Of a stretch of DNA of 64,000 bases, positions 38,609-51,100 are shown in pieces (position 1 is the first letter of the stretch; each line of letters starts with the position of its first letter). The translations under genes and the position numbers were made by a program. Under the pieces are notes generated by a model. It saw nothing but the letters and a program-made list of their open reading frames with translations, searched no databases and had not been told where the DNA came from. The stretch lies in contig JAYKAV010002792.1 of the NCBI GenBank assembly GCA_035582835.1, positions 422,003 through 486,002 of the forward strand, written 5' to 3'. Origin of the DNA: Phoebastria nigripes (lineage: Eukaryota > Chordata > Aves > Procellariiformes > Diomedeidae).

Positions 38609-38609
38609 T

Positions 38610-38644
<35 letters not shown>

Positions 38645-38691
38645 ATTTTAATGAAAAGTAAAACAATGAGAGAGAGAGAGAGAGAGAGAGA
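38609..38691. repeat. (AAC)n and (GA)n microsatellites inside the LTR
   Basis: About twelve AAC units (38609-38644) and about twelve GA units (38668-38691) are separated by 23 bases. They are likely polymorphic in length. Confidence 0.85.
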
Positions 38692-38801
38692 AACAAAACC
38701 CAGAGGAAAAAAAACAAGTAATGCAACCTCTCACCACCCGCTGACTGATGCCCAGCCAGTCCCCAAGCAGCGATCGCTGCCCCCCGGCCAACTCCCCCCA
38801 G

Positions 38802-38824
38802 TTTATATACTGAGCATGACATCA
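38802..38824 (-). promoter_or_regulatory. LTR promoter: CRE-like site and TATA box
   Basis: On the minus strand TGATGTCA (38824-38817) is followed after a few bases by TATATAAA (38809-38802). TGATGTCA differs from the CREB/ATF palindrome TGACGTCA at one base, a C-to-T change expected after CpG methylation and decay. Whether it still drives transcription is unknown. Confidence 0.55.
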
Positions 38825-39064
38825 TATGGTATGGAATACCCCGTTGGTCAGTTGGGTTAGCTGTCCTGGCTATGCTCCCTCCCAGCTTCTTGTGCACCTG
38901 GCAGAGCATGGGAAGCTGAAAAGTCCTTGACTAGTGTAAGCACCACTTAGCAACAACTAAAACATCAGTGTGTAATCAATGTTATTCTTATCCTAAATCC
39001 AAAACACAGGACTATACTAGCTACTAGGAGGAAAATTAACTCCATCCCAGTTAAAACCAGGACA

Positions 39065-40789
39065 CACAGTTATATTGCTCCATAACAAACTTTGCAAGAG
39101 TAGCTTTAAATAGCGCATACTATGACATTTGAAAACTAAATCTTCACAGAGAAAGAAGTCCATAAGACAGGGTTTTATATAAGTTTTAGAAACTTGTTGA
39201 AGTTCCTAATTTAACTGTAGCCTTTCTTCAGCAGTGAAATCAAGTTCAAAGAGGACCTTAGAAACCCAGCTCAATTTTGTTCTCAGCAAAACCTGGAAGA
39301 GGTCGAAGAAACATTTTGCTTTAGTCAGATCTTTAAGAATAAATCACAGTGTAATGGAAAGATGTTTAACAGGCAAGGGAATTCACTAAAACTTTACACA
39401 TATCTTAAATGTAATAAAAAGAATAACATTTTAACAGGAACTTGTCATATTTTGCACCTCTAAGGGGACAATGACAGACAGCAGATCAATATTGAAGGTA
39501 CCATAAAACAAAGATTTTCAAAGCCATCTAGGTATTTTAGAACCAGTTCTGTCAGAGGGTCCATCCAGCTAGCTCCATGCCTCTTTTTACAGATCTGTGA
39601 GTCCTAGAATTTGATCAAATTGCTAAGAAAAAAAAANCAACTATGCTGCTCATTATCTTTTTCTCCTTTATTATATTGTATTTTGGTTTTGGTTATCTTT
39701 TTCTCCTTTCCCTCAGAGTACTTTCTCCTCATTAGCTACAAGATAAAATGTGAGCAAGTAGATCTAGCAAGCATAAATATATTTGAAAATTGTCAAACAG
39801 CCTCCCTGTTACCTTTTAGTTTACGCTTCAGCACCACCTTTTTGATATATACTTATTACTAAACTATTGACTTAACTGACTAAACTGAAATTGTTGGTAA
39901 GATACTATTTAGTTTATATGTAAAGTACGCTCACTTCTTAATGTTTCCCTTATTTCTCTTCCAATTTTCAGTTGCTCAATGAAATAGTGTTTTGGCTGTT
40001 TGTTCTTCGAATTTCCTTTCAGCCTCTGTAATTGCTCCGTTACTTATCACACAGTATAGTGTTTCTACTGTCTTCATTTTTGGTAAGGTATCTGAACATG
40101 TATTTGTTTCAAGAAAATTAGGAGGGCTGTTGTGTTTTGAATGTATGAAGGTTTTTACTGTTTTGAAAGAAAAGGGTATGCGTTTCGGTTTTTTTTTTTC
40201 TCATAACTTCTGTTATTATCAATGAGGTTTAAAGAAGTAAATTTATACTGTGGAAAATAGCAGTTCTTACTTGTTGTGTGGGCATACTTGTTTGAATGAA
40301 TTCCTACATAGTTCTCATCAGGAATGGTCAGACCTGAATGGCACTNTCAGAATGATAGTAGCAGAGGCAGTTGACTGTCAATGACCAGACATCAACTTTT
40401 TCCAGCTGACAGTTGAAAGAAGAACTACCAGGTAGAAAGACATGTACAACTAACTTGAAATAGAGGTCTGATGTGCCAGACAAGGTTTTGAAAACTGGCC
40501 ACTGAATGGAGATGAAAAATCTGGAATATAGAGAAACAAATAATGCTGCTAACATACAAGGTTTGTTCTCTATCGTAAATTATAGCTCTTAAAAGTTTCT
40601 AACTGAATAACAGTTGCTGGTGAGTTCTGAAAAGATGTTCAGTAATGCTGCAAATGCCATTTATTGATTACTTGCCTGGGAGGCATATCTCTTTTTAGTT
40701 CTACTCAGTGATAGCTTACTTGCTGGGATGGATCTATTTTTAACTTTTTTAATCAATCTTTTACGCAGCTATCACCATATACAGTAGCA
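39065..40789. other. Unique AT-rich non-coding DNA
   Basis: No gene or repeat family is recognised. A T run lies at about 40191-40199. Open frames are under 85 codons. Confidence 0.55.
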
Positions 40790-41299
40790 TTGCAACCATA
40801 CTCTTTGTCTCAGAGAAATGGCGTTGAAGGTAGGACTAGTACCCTAAAGGTAAGACAGCCAGCCCTCTCAGAAAGATTGTATCAAATATTAGTTTCTCAA
40901 ATACTTGAGGTCTGCAAAGGATATCAGCTCTCTAGAAAGGGAAGATTCTTAGACATTTATACAGAATATCAACCAAATATTTTGTTTATGCAGAGAAAAT
41001 TGCTAAATGATTTTAATAAAAGGAATTTGATGCGACTTTGGGATTCACCACATCAGACCACAGAGACACTTTCATATAAGAGAGAGGCTGCAGGAACTGC
41101 TGTGTATAGATTCAGGGACACCAGCTGTGCCCTACATGGACACAACTCATGTCACCAGGCTACTCAGGGGCCCTGTGATGTGCTCACAAATGACTGTATC
41201 TGTGGGGCTAGTGAAAATCTTTTACAGACTGACTCACTGCTGAAGATGACCAGAATTTATTCAGTATCACAGAAGCCCAGGACTTCCCGTGTCAGCTGA
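40790..41299 (+). other. Open reading frame of 169 codons, no known homologue (doubtful gene)
   Basis: This is the longest open frame in the window outside recognised repeats. It opens with TTG, not ATG, and inner ATG codons leave a much shorter product. The second half has several Cys (CALHGHNSC, CDVLTNDCIC) but no motif I recognise, and there is no signal peptide or membrane segment. It ends at the edge of a CpG- and palindrome-rich island. A stop-free run of this length can arise by chance in 64 kb read in six frames. It could also be part of a long non-coding RNA. No protein function is proposed. Confidence 0.15.
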
Positions 41300-42160
41300 C
41301 ACAGTACCTTTCAGAGCCCAGGTCGGCACAGTTTGAGCGACGCGTCGGCATGTCCATATCCTGTTCGCTATTGACTAAGCAGTGGAGCAGCCATGTGCCC
41401 TCCATCCGCTGCTCCTGAGACACGCTGAAGAATGCAACTGTCACCTCTGCGGGTGCAGGCCCTTCATAAGGCCCCTTCTCATCAACAGCATGGAGATAGG
41501 GCTGCTGTGTATGACAGCATGTCAGGGCTCTTCTGGTCTAAACAGGCACGAGTCTTGCCACCTGACCAGACAAAAATCCATCTGTTGTTCAAGCAAGCAG
41601 AAGGTGCTCAGTGTTTAGCAATGAAAAGATAGCAGAAATCCTTACACAAACAGTGTACATTATACCTTTGTGAGCCTTCCATAAGGCCTGATGCAGCTAA
41701 AAGGTCACCCCCCCCACCTCTGATGAGACCCCTCGCTCGTGATTTTCTGTAGACTGCCCGTTATCCAGGTTTGGCTCCACCTAATTTTCAAACCCTTTCT
41801 AGCGGTACACCCATTGTCATGTACAGTGTGCATCTGAGGGGAGGGGGCAGACGAAGAGGGAAAGTGCCCAAGGCAAAAGCCATTGGCCTGCAGAAGCCTA
41901 ATATCCTCCTGATGATCTCTCGGGGATCTGGATAAATTAAAAACATTTCCCAGCCAGCATTCACCTGAGGGGCTGTCCATGCCTGCCCCGCTCCCNCTGC
42001 TCATCATGCTCTACTTTTGCAAGCAGCAGGCAGCCACGAGACGCATTTCTCCGTGGAGGTCTGTTGAAAGGACTCATCCTTTCCAGCGCGGCGGCGTGTT
42101 GTTTATTTATGGCGCTGCTGCTGCAGCAGGCGTGGGGCCTCTGCAAAAGCACACACGGCT
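41289..42160. other. CpG- and palindrome-rich island, possible regulatory element
   Basis: The segment is clearly richer in G+C and CpG than the AT-rich DNA around it. It starts with a perfect 14-bp palindrome GTGTCAGCTGACAC (41289-41302, with E-box core CAGCTG). A perfect 10-bp palindrome CGACGCGTCG follows (41338-41347). Near its end about ten CpG lie in about 130 bases (42040-42160), including GCGCGGCGGCG, next to TTTATTTATGG. A C run lies at about 41708-41716. CpG usually decays in bird DNA unless unmethylated or conserved. A promoter or enhancer is possible but unproven. Confidence 0.35.
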
Positions 42161-45100
42161 CTGTTAGATAATAAAACAACCAGAAGGCTTTCTGCGTGTT
42201 CATGTCACAAAAGGCTCTTCAGAGAGAAACAGTTTTAGTGTCTGAAGAATGAAGTGCTATTTCAGAATTTGGAGGCTGCAGGTTTTTTTAACTCTACAAT
42301 TGAATGATTTGTCCATATTTTTTATGTAATAAAAAGAGCAGCACAATATGCCTTCTTGTTTGCTTAGAGACCATTTGAAATTTTTAATACTTAAACCAGA
42401 AAGGTTGCATGGAGCTTATTGCCACACTGACATGAACACAGAAATTTTTTTTTCACTTAGCTGGGGACTGAAAGGGATGATGGAAAAAACTTTCAAAAGG
42501 AGTGAGAGAAGGAGGATGAACTGGGGGGTTGACAGTCACTATCTAACTTAGAGGTGGGCTGCAGTTTCAGACACCAGATTACCATGGCATGGTTTTGCCT
42601 CCTACTTGACTACCTCAGTTTAAAGGTCTTTGTGATTTTATTCCTAAATCTGAGAAACTAGTTTTAAATACTGCTCTTTTTTTAAACAAATTACTTTTGT
42701 CCAAACCTCATTAGATTTCCTTTGTAGCAGCCAGCTGAAATTCCTAATTTTAAAGAAAAAGAAAGGTGAATGTTTGTATTGCAATATTGCAAAATCTTTT
42801 TATTAAGATATTTTGGAGTGACTGTAGAGCAACTGATGTCATGAAGTCAGCTTTTTTGGGTTTACGCCCCAAAAATCGTAGAGCAAGCAAGTCAAATGTT
42901 GAACAGACAGTAGAGAATTTCCAACAGAACAGAAATTATGCATTTTTAGAATTAAATTTTATTTTGAGTGAGCTGAAAGAACGATCAAAAAACTCTTTTG
43001 TGGAGCAAAACTACTTCCTGAAGCTGTATTTGGAAACATTGAATCTTTACTGAAATATAATACAAAAGTTGAAATAATACTCAGTTTTAATCAAGACATT
43101 GCAAATCACTTGTAGGCAAAGTTGTGTTTATAGTTTATAGGCAGATCCTTATAAAAGACCATGATGTAGAGAGACATTATTTTTCAACATTAAACTGTTC
43201 TATTGATTTTAACAGTTAATATTAATAATTGTTAATTGTTAATTATTGGTATTCACTAATTGCCAGTAAACTGATTTCCAGGTTGAATGCTCATCCCACT
43301 ATTTACTGAACGTTGGACAGTTTTCTGTGTAAACGCTGGCCACTGGAGCTCACCCATTCTGCACAGACTCTCACATTTCCAGTTTCTAAATCAATTTGCA
43401 TGGCAGGTCAGAGAGGCTCCGATACATTTTGGTAAATAGGGTGATCAGTGCTGCTTATCAACGTCCTGGTTTTAAGGCTTGCGGTACGTTGTGAACAAAA
43501 TACTTTTGTTTCCATTTACAGAGAGTTAGTTCTACCGCTAGTGCTAAAAATAAGTTCATATGAAAGCATATGTTTTGCAATAACGGAACAAAGGTACAAA
43601 AATAGATTAAAAAGCCAGTATAAGTTATTACAATTATACTCAAGTATGAGGATTTTCCTTACCTACACTAACCTCTTAGTTTATTACGTACAGTATCAAG
43701 CCTCCACACCCTGCATCATTGGTAGCAAACCTTAGAGAAGACTACATCTTTTCACCTCCAGCTGTTCAGAGTCACACAGTGCAGATGCCTAGAGGACTTC
43801 TATCCTTTCAAGATGGATTAACCTCTTCTTTCCTTTCTCTTTCTGTTTATATGACCCAAATTTGTTATGATTTGATGCTAGGGCATCACATGGTTTGGTG
43901 AGGTATTATATTACTTCTCTCTTCTCTTCTTTGAATATTAACATTACTATTTGATACCTCAATGAGTTAATTGCTGGCTGCAGACTGCTTTCTATTGATT
44001 GCTGCCTCTGCCTAAAGTGCATAACTTCATGAATTGTGTGTGAAGAACAATATTCATGTACTACCTCATTACAAAATGTGTAGTTTTTCTCGATACATAC
44101 TTTTCTAGATTATTTGTATTTCTTTGTCATTATATATCTGAGACATTTTTGTTTCAATTATTTTCAAAAGGATTTTTTTCTAGAGATTTATCAGTTTATT
44201 CCATTTACAATTATAATTTCAAAGAGGAAGTGCTGTTTGTGAAGTCAATGGACATGTGTTTGATCAGTCTCTTTATTTTATGTATAAAATTGGGGACTCA
44301 ATTTTGAATAAGCTTCCCGGTGAAACTATCACAATAGCTAGAAGGGCATAAGTCACTTTTATTTTTCCAGAATAAGCTATTATTTTTAATAAACTTCCAT
44401 AATATAAAAACATCAAGTAATGTGGAATAAGAAAAGACTAAGAGAAAAATGATATTTCTATGTTAAAAACATTATCATTACTATTCCAAATCACGGACTG
44501 GAGGGAGAAAGGCAGTTGTTCTTTTTGAATGTAGTGCTAAGGAAGAGATACTGTATTGATAATGCAGGTGAATGGAGTCCAGTGCTATATGGGTAATGGT
44601 TGTCCAAGTCTCTGCAGCTTCCTCTCAGCTGTATTTATGTCACCTCAGGCTGTGGAGTTTTAGCTTTGAATAGTTTATTCACTTTGACGCCTATTCAGCT
44701 TGTACAGTACCTGGGGCAACCATGAGACAGAACTGGTCAAATTATTTCCAGTGAGTAATACTGGATAGGAATTTTCTCTGCTTTCTGAATCAGTCCTGCT
44801 TTCCTTTACGGAAAAGGTCTTTAAATGGTAACACAATGTGCGTTTGAGGCACCCTGTTTCTCTTCTGCTTCTGTTATATAGCATATAGACTTTATATATA
44901 AACAATGCAAAAAGTTGTTGTATTCTCTTATATTCTACAAAATCCTGTTTTACTTAATCACCAACATATCTGCTTCATCGCTTCCATTATACAAAAATTT
45001 TCCACAGGGCAATGTTATACTCTACTGGTATGCATTCACAAAAACATGGAAAAATAATTTCCCAAACAAGGATTTTACTGTACGGTTGGTCACCTAAGGC

Positions 45101-48100
45101 ATATGAAAATGTTTTTGTTCCCTGAAGTGAATCATTAAAAAGTTTAATGAAGAGAAGTATAAACTACTGTTAGAACTATAATGATTAATATATAGTCAAG
45201 AGAAATGGCATCATGTAAAAGAAATATTTTTGAACAGAGATTTTCAATCTAAAATTTTCCAGCTACATAAGTATTTAGAAGTTTTAGAATATTTGAGATG
45301 GACAAAATGGCTGTTTTTTGAAACTCAGTGAACTGAGTTCAGTCTTATTGAAGTGTTTCTGTGTGTCATACTTTTTAGATTGTTTGTTCAGCTCTATCAA
45401 CAACGTTAACAAATTTGGTAGTCTCCTTATCTGGGAAATGGAGCAGTGACTCATTTTACTGAAAGCATAAAAGCATTGGAGAGGCAGTAGATAAAAACCT
45501 ACGCAAGGACAAGGAGGAAGTCATCATCTATGTCACAAGCCTAATGGAGAGGCATGCTCCTCCCTATCCATTTGCATCATTGAAATATTTTCTCCATAAA
45601 TTTAACAGTTTTACTCAAACCACTGGTAGCTGAACTATTGCAAAAATACCTGAAATGACCCAAGATGCAACCTCTGTGGTTTGGCTGTGAGTGCCTAACG
45701 GACTGCCTGGCAATTGCAAAGGCAGGCTTGAAAGGAAAAGGCATTGCAGTCTTAAGCTGAAGCAGAATGTTTTTTAATATTGATTTAGAAGATATGTTGA
45801 GCATCATAAATTGTATCCCTTTCCCTTCACCTCTCAGAAACATTATGAAATCCTGATCATTTTATTTACTAATTGTTGTATCTGCAGTCTTTGAGACCAG
45901 TTCCCAGGGAGGAGGAGCTGGTCAGCTAGCTGCAAGNCAAAGAGAGTTTAAGGAGACAACTGCAAAATTGTGAATATAGTAGACTTTTAGGGAAAGTTGT
46001 CTGGATTTTAGGGTGACCAGAGACACTATAAAATATTTTCCACACAAGCATTACCAAAACTGTATAAATATGTAGAAACCTCAGTTTCTCTGAGTAACAA
46101 AACTCTCTACCAACTCTCTGAATAAAGAAACTCTTTACTAATGTTTGACTCATGCGCTGAGATACTAAAAACTAGGCTTTTAAAGTTAAGTTTAAAGAAT
46201 TCCTAAAGTGACCCATATTTTATTTTTTTAAAAGTTTTGCAAAATTCTCTGATAATTTCCATCTCTGATTTATTGCAACAAGTTATAAAGCAAAGAAAAT
46301 ACAGGAATAGAGGGTTTATACAGAATTTACATCGTTCATTTGTAAAACTGACACCAATTGAACAAAATTTAATCCAGCAAGCCAAATCTGTTTATAGCAC
46401 AGACTAAATTCTTCATATATTTCACTGCTGCAGAAATCAATAGTGCGTGGCTGTGAAAGCAAAAGAGAAGCTCTGTTAATTCATTAGCAGGTCTAGGTAA
46501 CATGCTTATAATGTGGTCAGTCTACATTAATACTCCCTGGCTGATGAATCAGAAAGAGTATTCTCTGTAGTACACCAGATCGTAGCTGGCAGAGAAAGAG
46601 ATGTTTTCGTTTTGGGATAAACATCTTAACTGCATCTCTAACGAAGTCTGTGTCTGAAAGAAGTAGGAGCAGAAGAAGTCAAAAGGAATGCTTCTCCACT
46701 CTTTAAAACTCATCTTAGCAGGTGAAACTTTTCTTCTTGATAGAGCAGTAAGAACATTGCCTCCTGTTTCAACATACTTTAACAAGCGTCGAAACCTAGG
46801 GGAGCTCCTTCATAGTTCTCCTTTCTCCCTGCAACTTTCCCAAATCTGCAAGTGAAAATTGTGTATGTAATATATTCATTTCCTGCTGTTTGTTATTGTT
46901 TCTATNGTAATTTTTTCTATAGAAAGTAACTATACTGAAGTGTGGCTTTTTCCTGAAGTACCAGCTCTGGGAAATTATACAGTATGATTCAGCTGATAAT
47001 TCCCAGGTTGGCAGTCAGCATGGAAAGTAATGCATCCTCAGTATAATGATAGTTGGTCTATTTTCAGTCAGCAGATGTAATTTTTCTTGCTAAAAATCTA
47101 TGACCAGTCAATGGGATTCCTTATTTTCAGTTTCTTTTCATGTTTCTAAGACTCAAAGCTAAAAAAAAGTTCTTAAAATCAGTTATTATTTTTAAATAGG
47201 AATGTCACCCAAATAAGATGTGAGGATATTACGTAATTCACATATGAATATATAATTCAATATGGACCTTGATTTTAAGTAGCTGTAAGTGGTATGTCTT
47301 AGAGGACTTCAGGGATATGCATATTCTGAAGCAAAAGTCAAATCCCTGGTCAAAAAACTCTCTGGCCAGAAATTTTATTTCTTTTCAGTATGCTATCATC
47401 ACAATCCCACTCATTTTCTAAATAGCACTGTGGTGAAAGTTTGGCTTCTTAAATCCTCCTAAGGGGCATTTCAACCTGGCTGCTGTGATGGGTATGACTA
47501 TGAGAGCATGTAGCCATGTCCAGGCACATCTCTCTCAAGCATTGTTTTGACACTGCTATTTAGTCTGCTTTGCATTCATATAAAACTCAGAATCAGTATT
47601 CGGCCCACTGATTCTAGCCCAGTAAGGTGAAAAAATTACATAGACTCACATAACTGACTACAGCAATATTGTCTGCTTTCTAAAATGATCTGCNTTCCTT
47701 TTAAATGTGAACAGGTCCAGACATAAAAATTTCTTAGATACTGCATATGTAAGTACAAAATCAGAAGTCTGTGGGATTTTTTTCACCTTTACATAAAGCC
47801 ATGAAATGTTGTTAAGTCTATTAACATTTTTTTGATTATCTATATTATGAATACTTTNTAGATTTTGCCCTTTTGATGACAAAATACCTAGCACCGCTTA
47901 TTGACTAACTCTGTTCAGGTATATATGGCTTTATCCCATATTGTTACTCCTGAATTATGAAAATTCTGATCTAGAAAAAGGGAAGCTCCCTTACTTGTGT
48001 AAGATGTAATTAGGTCTACCAGCTGCTGTCTTTAGACTTATTGCTTTATCATGGATTTGCATTGCTCTCCTGTTGGAAAGTACTACTGCCTTCTCATTTT

Positions 48101-51100
48101 AAGTTGAGTTATATTTTTCCCCATTCACTCCATGACTAGTTGCACAACAGTTGTTTTGGCGCTGTGTACAATGATGTGGTGGAGAAATGGAAATAAACTG
48201 TGGCAAGGGACCTTCTCAAACTGGCAAATGATTACAACAAAAATAAATATTAAGCAAGTGTATATCAGATCCCAGCCTACCTCATCCATCTTCAGTGGTG
48301 TGCTGCACTGTTTTTTGGAGAATTTATCACCCATAGCTGGACTACATACAGGTCTTTCCATTTGTGTTGTATTTCAGCCCAATCTTTGTATTGGAATAAC
48401 AATGTATTGCGTCATTATCAGTTCTGATGGTACAGTACTCTAACGCTTTAAATTCTATTTTTATGCAACTGACTTTGGTATCTTATACTGAGTGAATCAA
48501 TATTATTTTCAATATTAACAGAACATTAAAAATATGGAAAAAAGATGAAACAGCATCGTAGTTTTTTTTTGTTTTTGTTTTTAATAAGGGAATTTCTCTG
48601 GTTACTCAGAGGAAGGTACTTGTAAAGATACAGTTTTGTACTTGCTTCTCTAATTTTACTTGCTATCCCACAGAGGAAAATTTGGTCAAAAATAGTTTAG
48701 AATAATCAGGTTTGTTTTTATTAAGATCATATTTAACTCTAAGCATAATAATAGCTATGCCTGGTTTATCATTAAAGAAATGCCATTTATTCTGTGGCAA
48801 TCCAAGAATGACTATCAGAACAGTTTGATATTCAAGTGCTTTTTGTTAAAGAGAAGAAAAAGATGCATATGAGTCTATAGCAGTAGGTATAAAACTTGAG
48901 GACAGAGAGAAACAGTATAAACAGCAACTTAAGAGCAATTTAAGAGTTCGTGAAGATGCATAAGTTCACAGCCTTGAGCAGTATTTTAGCAGTCAAAATC
49001 CAATTCTTCAACAATTAAAACATTACTTGGCAGATAATTTCACAGAATTGTTGCAAACTAAGACCTCAGTAATTTTGTTCATATTTTGGTTGTCAAACTT
49101 ACAGAAAAGAATGTTTAAACATATTTAGCCTGCAAAGAAAATGGCCTAGCAATAAGAAAGCAGCCTCAGCCTCAGAGCAATGTGCATGTCTGTGTGCGTA
49201 CATTTAATTCCTCGCAGTTATGTATCATTCACAGAAGAAAATACCTTGAATGACAGATTTAGTATGTAAAAGCTTTCAAATGGATTGGTATGCAAAAGTT
49301 TTCAAAAACCCTGTTATGCCTTCATTTTAAATTAGTTGTTCTACAAGTCCTCTCCTCAAGCACGGTCCTTGAATTTCTCAGTAAACAAGGATGCACCTGA
49401 CAAAAGGACGTGGCTAGAGGTGTATTTTCCCAAAGCCCCTGCTGACGTTTCCTTGACATGTGATGTCCCAGTTCTATGAATTAGAAATCTTTCAGATCAG
49501 TCTCTAAGCAATGCCAGCTGTCTCCCTTTCTAACACTTCCAAGATGCTTTGAAGCTTTTTCTGAATTATATTGGTAACATTACTGCAGAAAGATATGAAG
49601 AATATAATAGCTGAAAAAGGTTACACAGGCACACATAATTGACTATGTCAATAAAAATATTACCTACTCTTTTCTAACAAAGTAGATATTACTTTCCTTT
49701 AGATTAAAAAAATTCCTTTACACTACAAAAGAAACAAAATAAAGCTACAATACCTTTGCTGCTAACTTTCCAAGTTAAAAGCAGAAAAACTATATTGTGA
49801 AGTGCTTCTTCTATGGCTGTGTGTAGTATTTGCCATACCATACATTTTAAAATAAAATACCCTCTTATCTTTGGGCTTCAAGTAGTTTGTAGTTGCTTCT
49901 CCTAATTATGAAGGGAAAATTGGTGTTGTAGAAAAAAATAAGATAATGAAGGTATGGGAGAAAAATGAAACTTCTGGGGGATGTTTGTTTACTTCATATT
50001 CTTCACACACATTTCCCAAAGCATTCATCTGAATTATTTGCTCAAAATGAACACTAACATGGGAAATACAATCACAAAGAGAACCACTGGATGGAGCTGT
50101 TTGTTGTGACTTTTATTTTACTCTGGGATATTAGAGACCTGTAGGTACAAACAAACTAACCTTGAAAAAAAAAGAGAATGAGGTACAAATGATAGGGGAA
50201 ATACTCAGAAACTTAATCAGAATCCAGATCTTATTAGGTAAACTATTAAATCAAAAGAGCTCGGCTGAAGGGAACAGGGAAGAGTTTCTGAGTATTCTGA
50301 AAATAAAGCTGAAGAGAAGTAAAGTAGAAGCAGGAAAAAAAAAAATCACTGCAAAAATTTGCCTCAGTCATTGCAGTAATATACTATTCAGGTCTCTAGC
50401 TGGATGTTTGGTGCTTAAGTGCTTAAGTGTTTGCATGTGTTTCTTTCATTTTGCCTTCTTTAAAAAAAATAATACTTGCAACATAGCAAAACAGACACTT
50501 ATTATTGACAACCAAGAAATGAATGACAGGAACAATAATGAATGATACATTTTCAAAACAGCACTAAAACGCCACTTCACTAGGCTTGCCCATGTTTTCT
50601 TCAGATGCAAGTTTACTAACTGTAGTGTAAGTTGTTTAAAATAAAAAGGCAAAATCTGTGCAATGCAGCAATAAACTCTTAATCATATGCTCATTAGTAC
50701 TCGGGGAAGTTTGTTTTTTGTGAGGCAAATGATTTCTGAGTTCATGAAGGTGGTGGTGGGGGGAGACCTAATTCCTTTATTCATTTGTTTCATCTGCCTC
50801 AGAGCAAAGTGTGGGAAGGTAACTGTTGTGAAAAACAAAGGGAAAACCCTAGTAGAACCTCTAGACAAATTCAGTTTATTGAGTCTCTCCTAGAGTTGTT
50901 CAAATAAGACAAGAATTTAATGAGGAATTTAACAGAATCATTCTTAAAGTGGAAAGTTAATTCCCACCTACTGCAGCTTTAAAAAAGATGTGAAAAAGCA
51001 AGTCTTGAATAATAAAACTATTAGAGGGATAGTTCAGAGAGGTGTTAATGGTAATTAAGGACAGACAAAAATAAATTCTAAAAGCAGAGAGCTTTCAACT

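Larger units (their letters stand above)
38448..39064 (-). mobile_element. Solo LTR of an avian endogenous retrovirus (617 bp), minus strand
   Basis: The element starts TGTCGTGGTTTAACCCC and ends AAAACCAGGACA on the plus strand, so it has TG...CA ends. No internal retroviral sequence adjoins it. On the minus strand it has a CRE-like TGATGTCA (38824-38817), TATATAAA (38809-38802), and then ATTAAA (38584-38579) as poly(A) signal. That is the order U3, R, U5. Between TATA and poly(A) lie expanded (AAC)n and (GA)n runs. The flanks CTTAG and CACAG match at only three of five bases, so the target duplication is decayed or the ends are slightly off. I recognise this LTR type as common in bird genomes but do not name the family. 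Confidence 0.88.

Noticed and set aside
50162..50545. 127-codon plus-strand frame, Lys-rich at its start
   Set aside because: The start lies in an A run, codon content is AT-driven, and no domain or splice context is seen.
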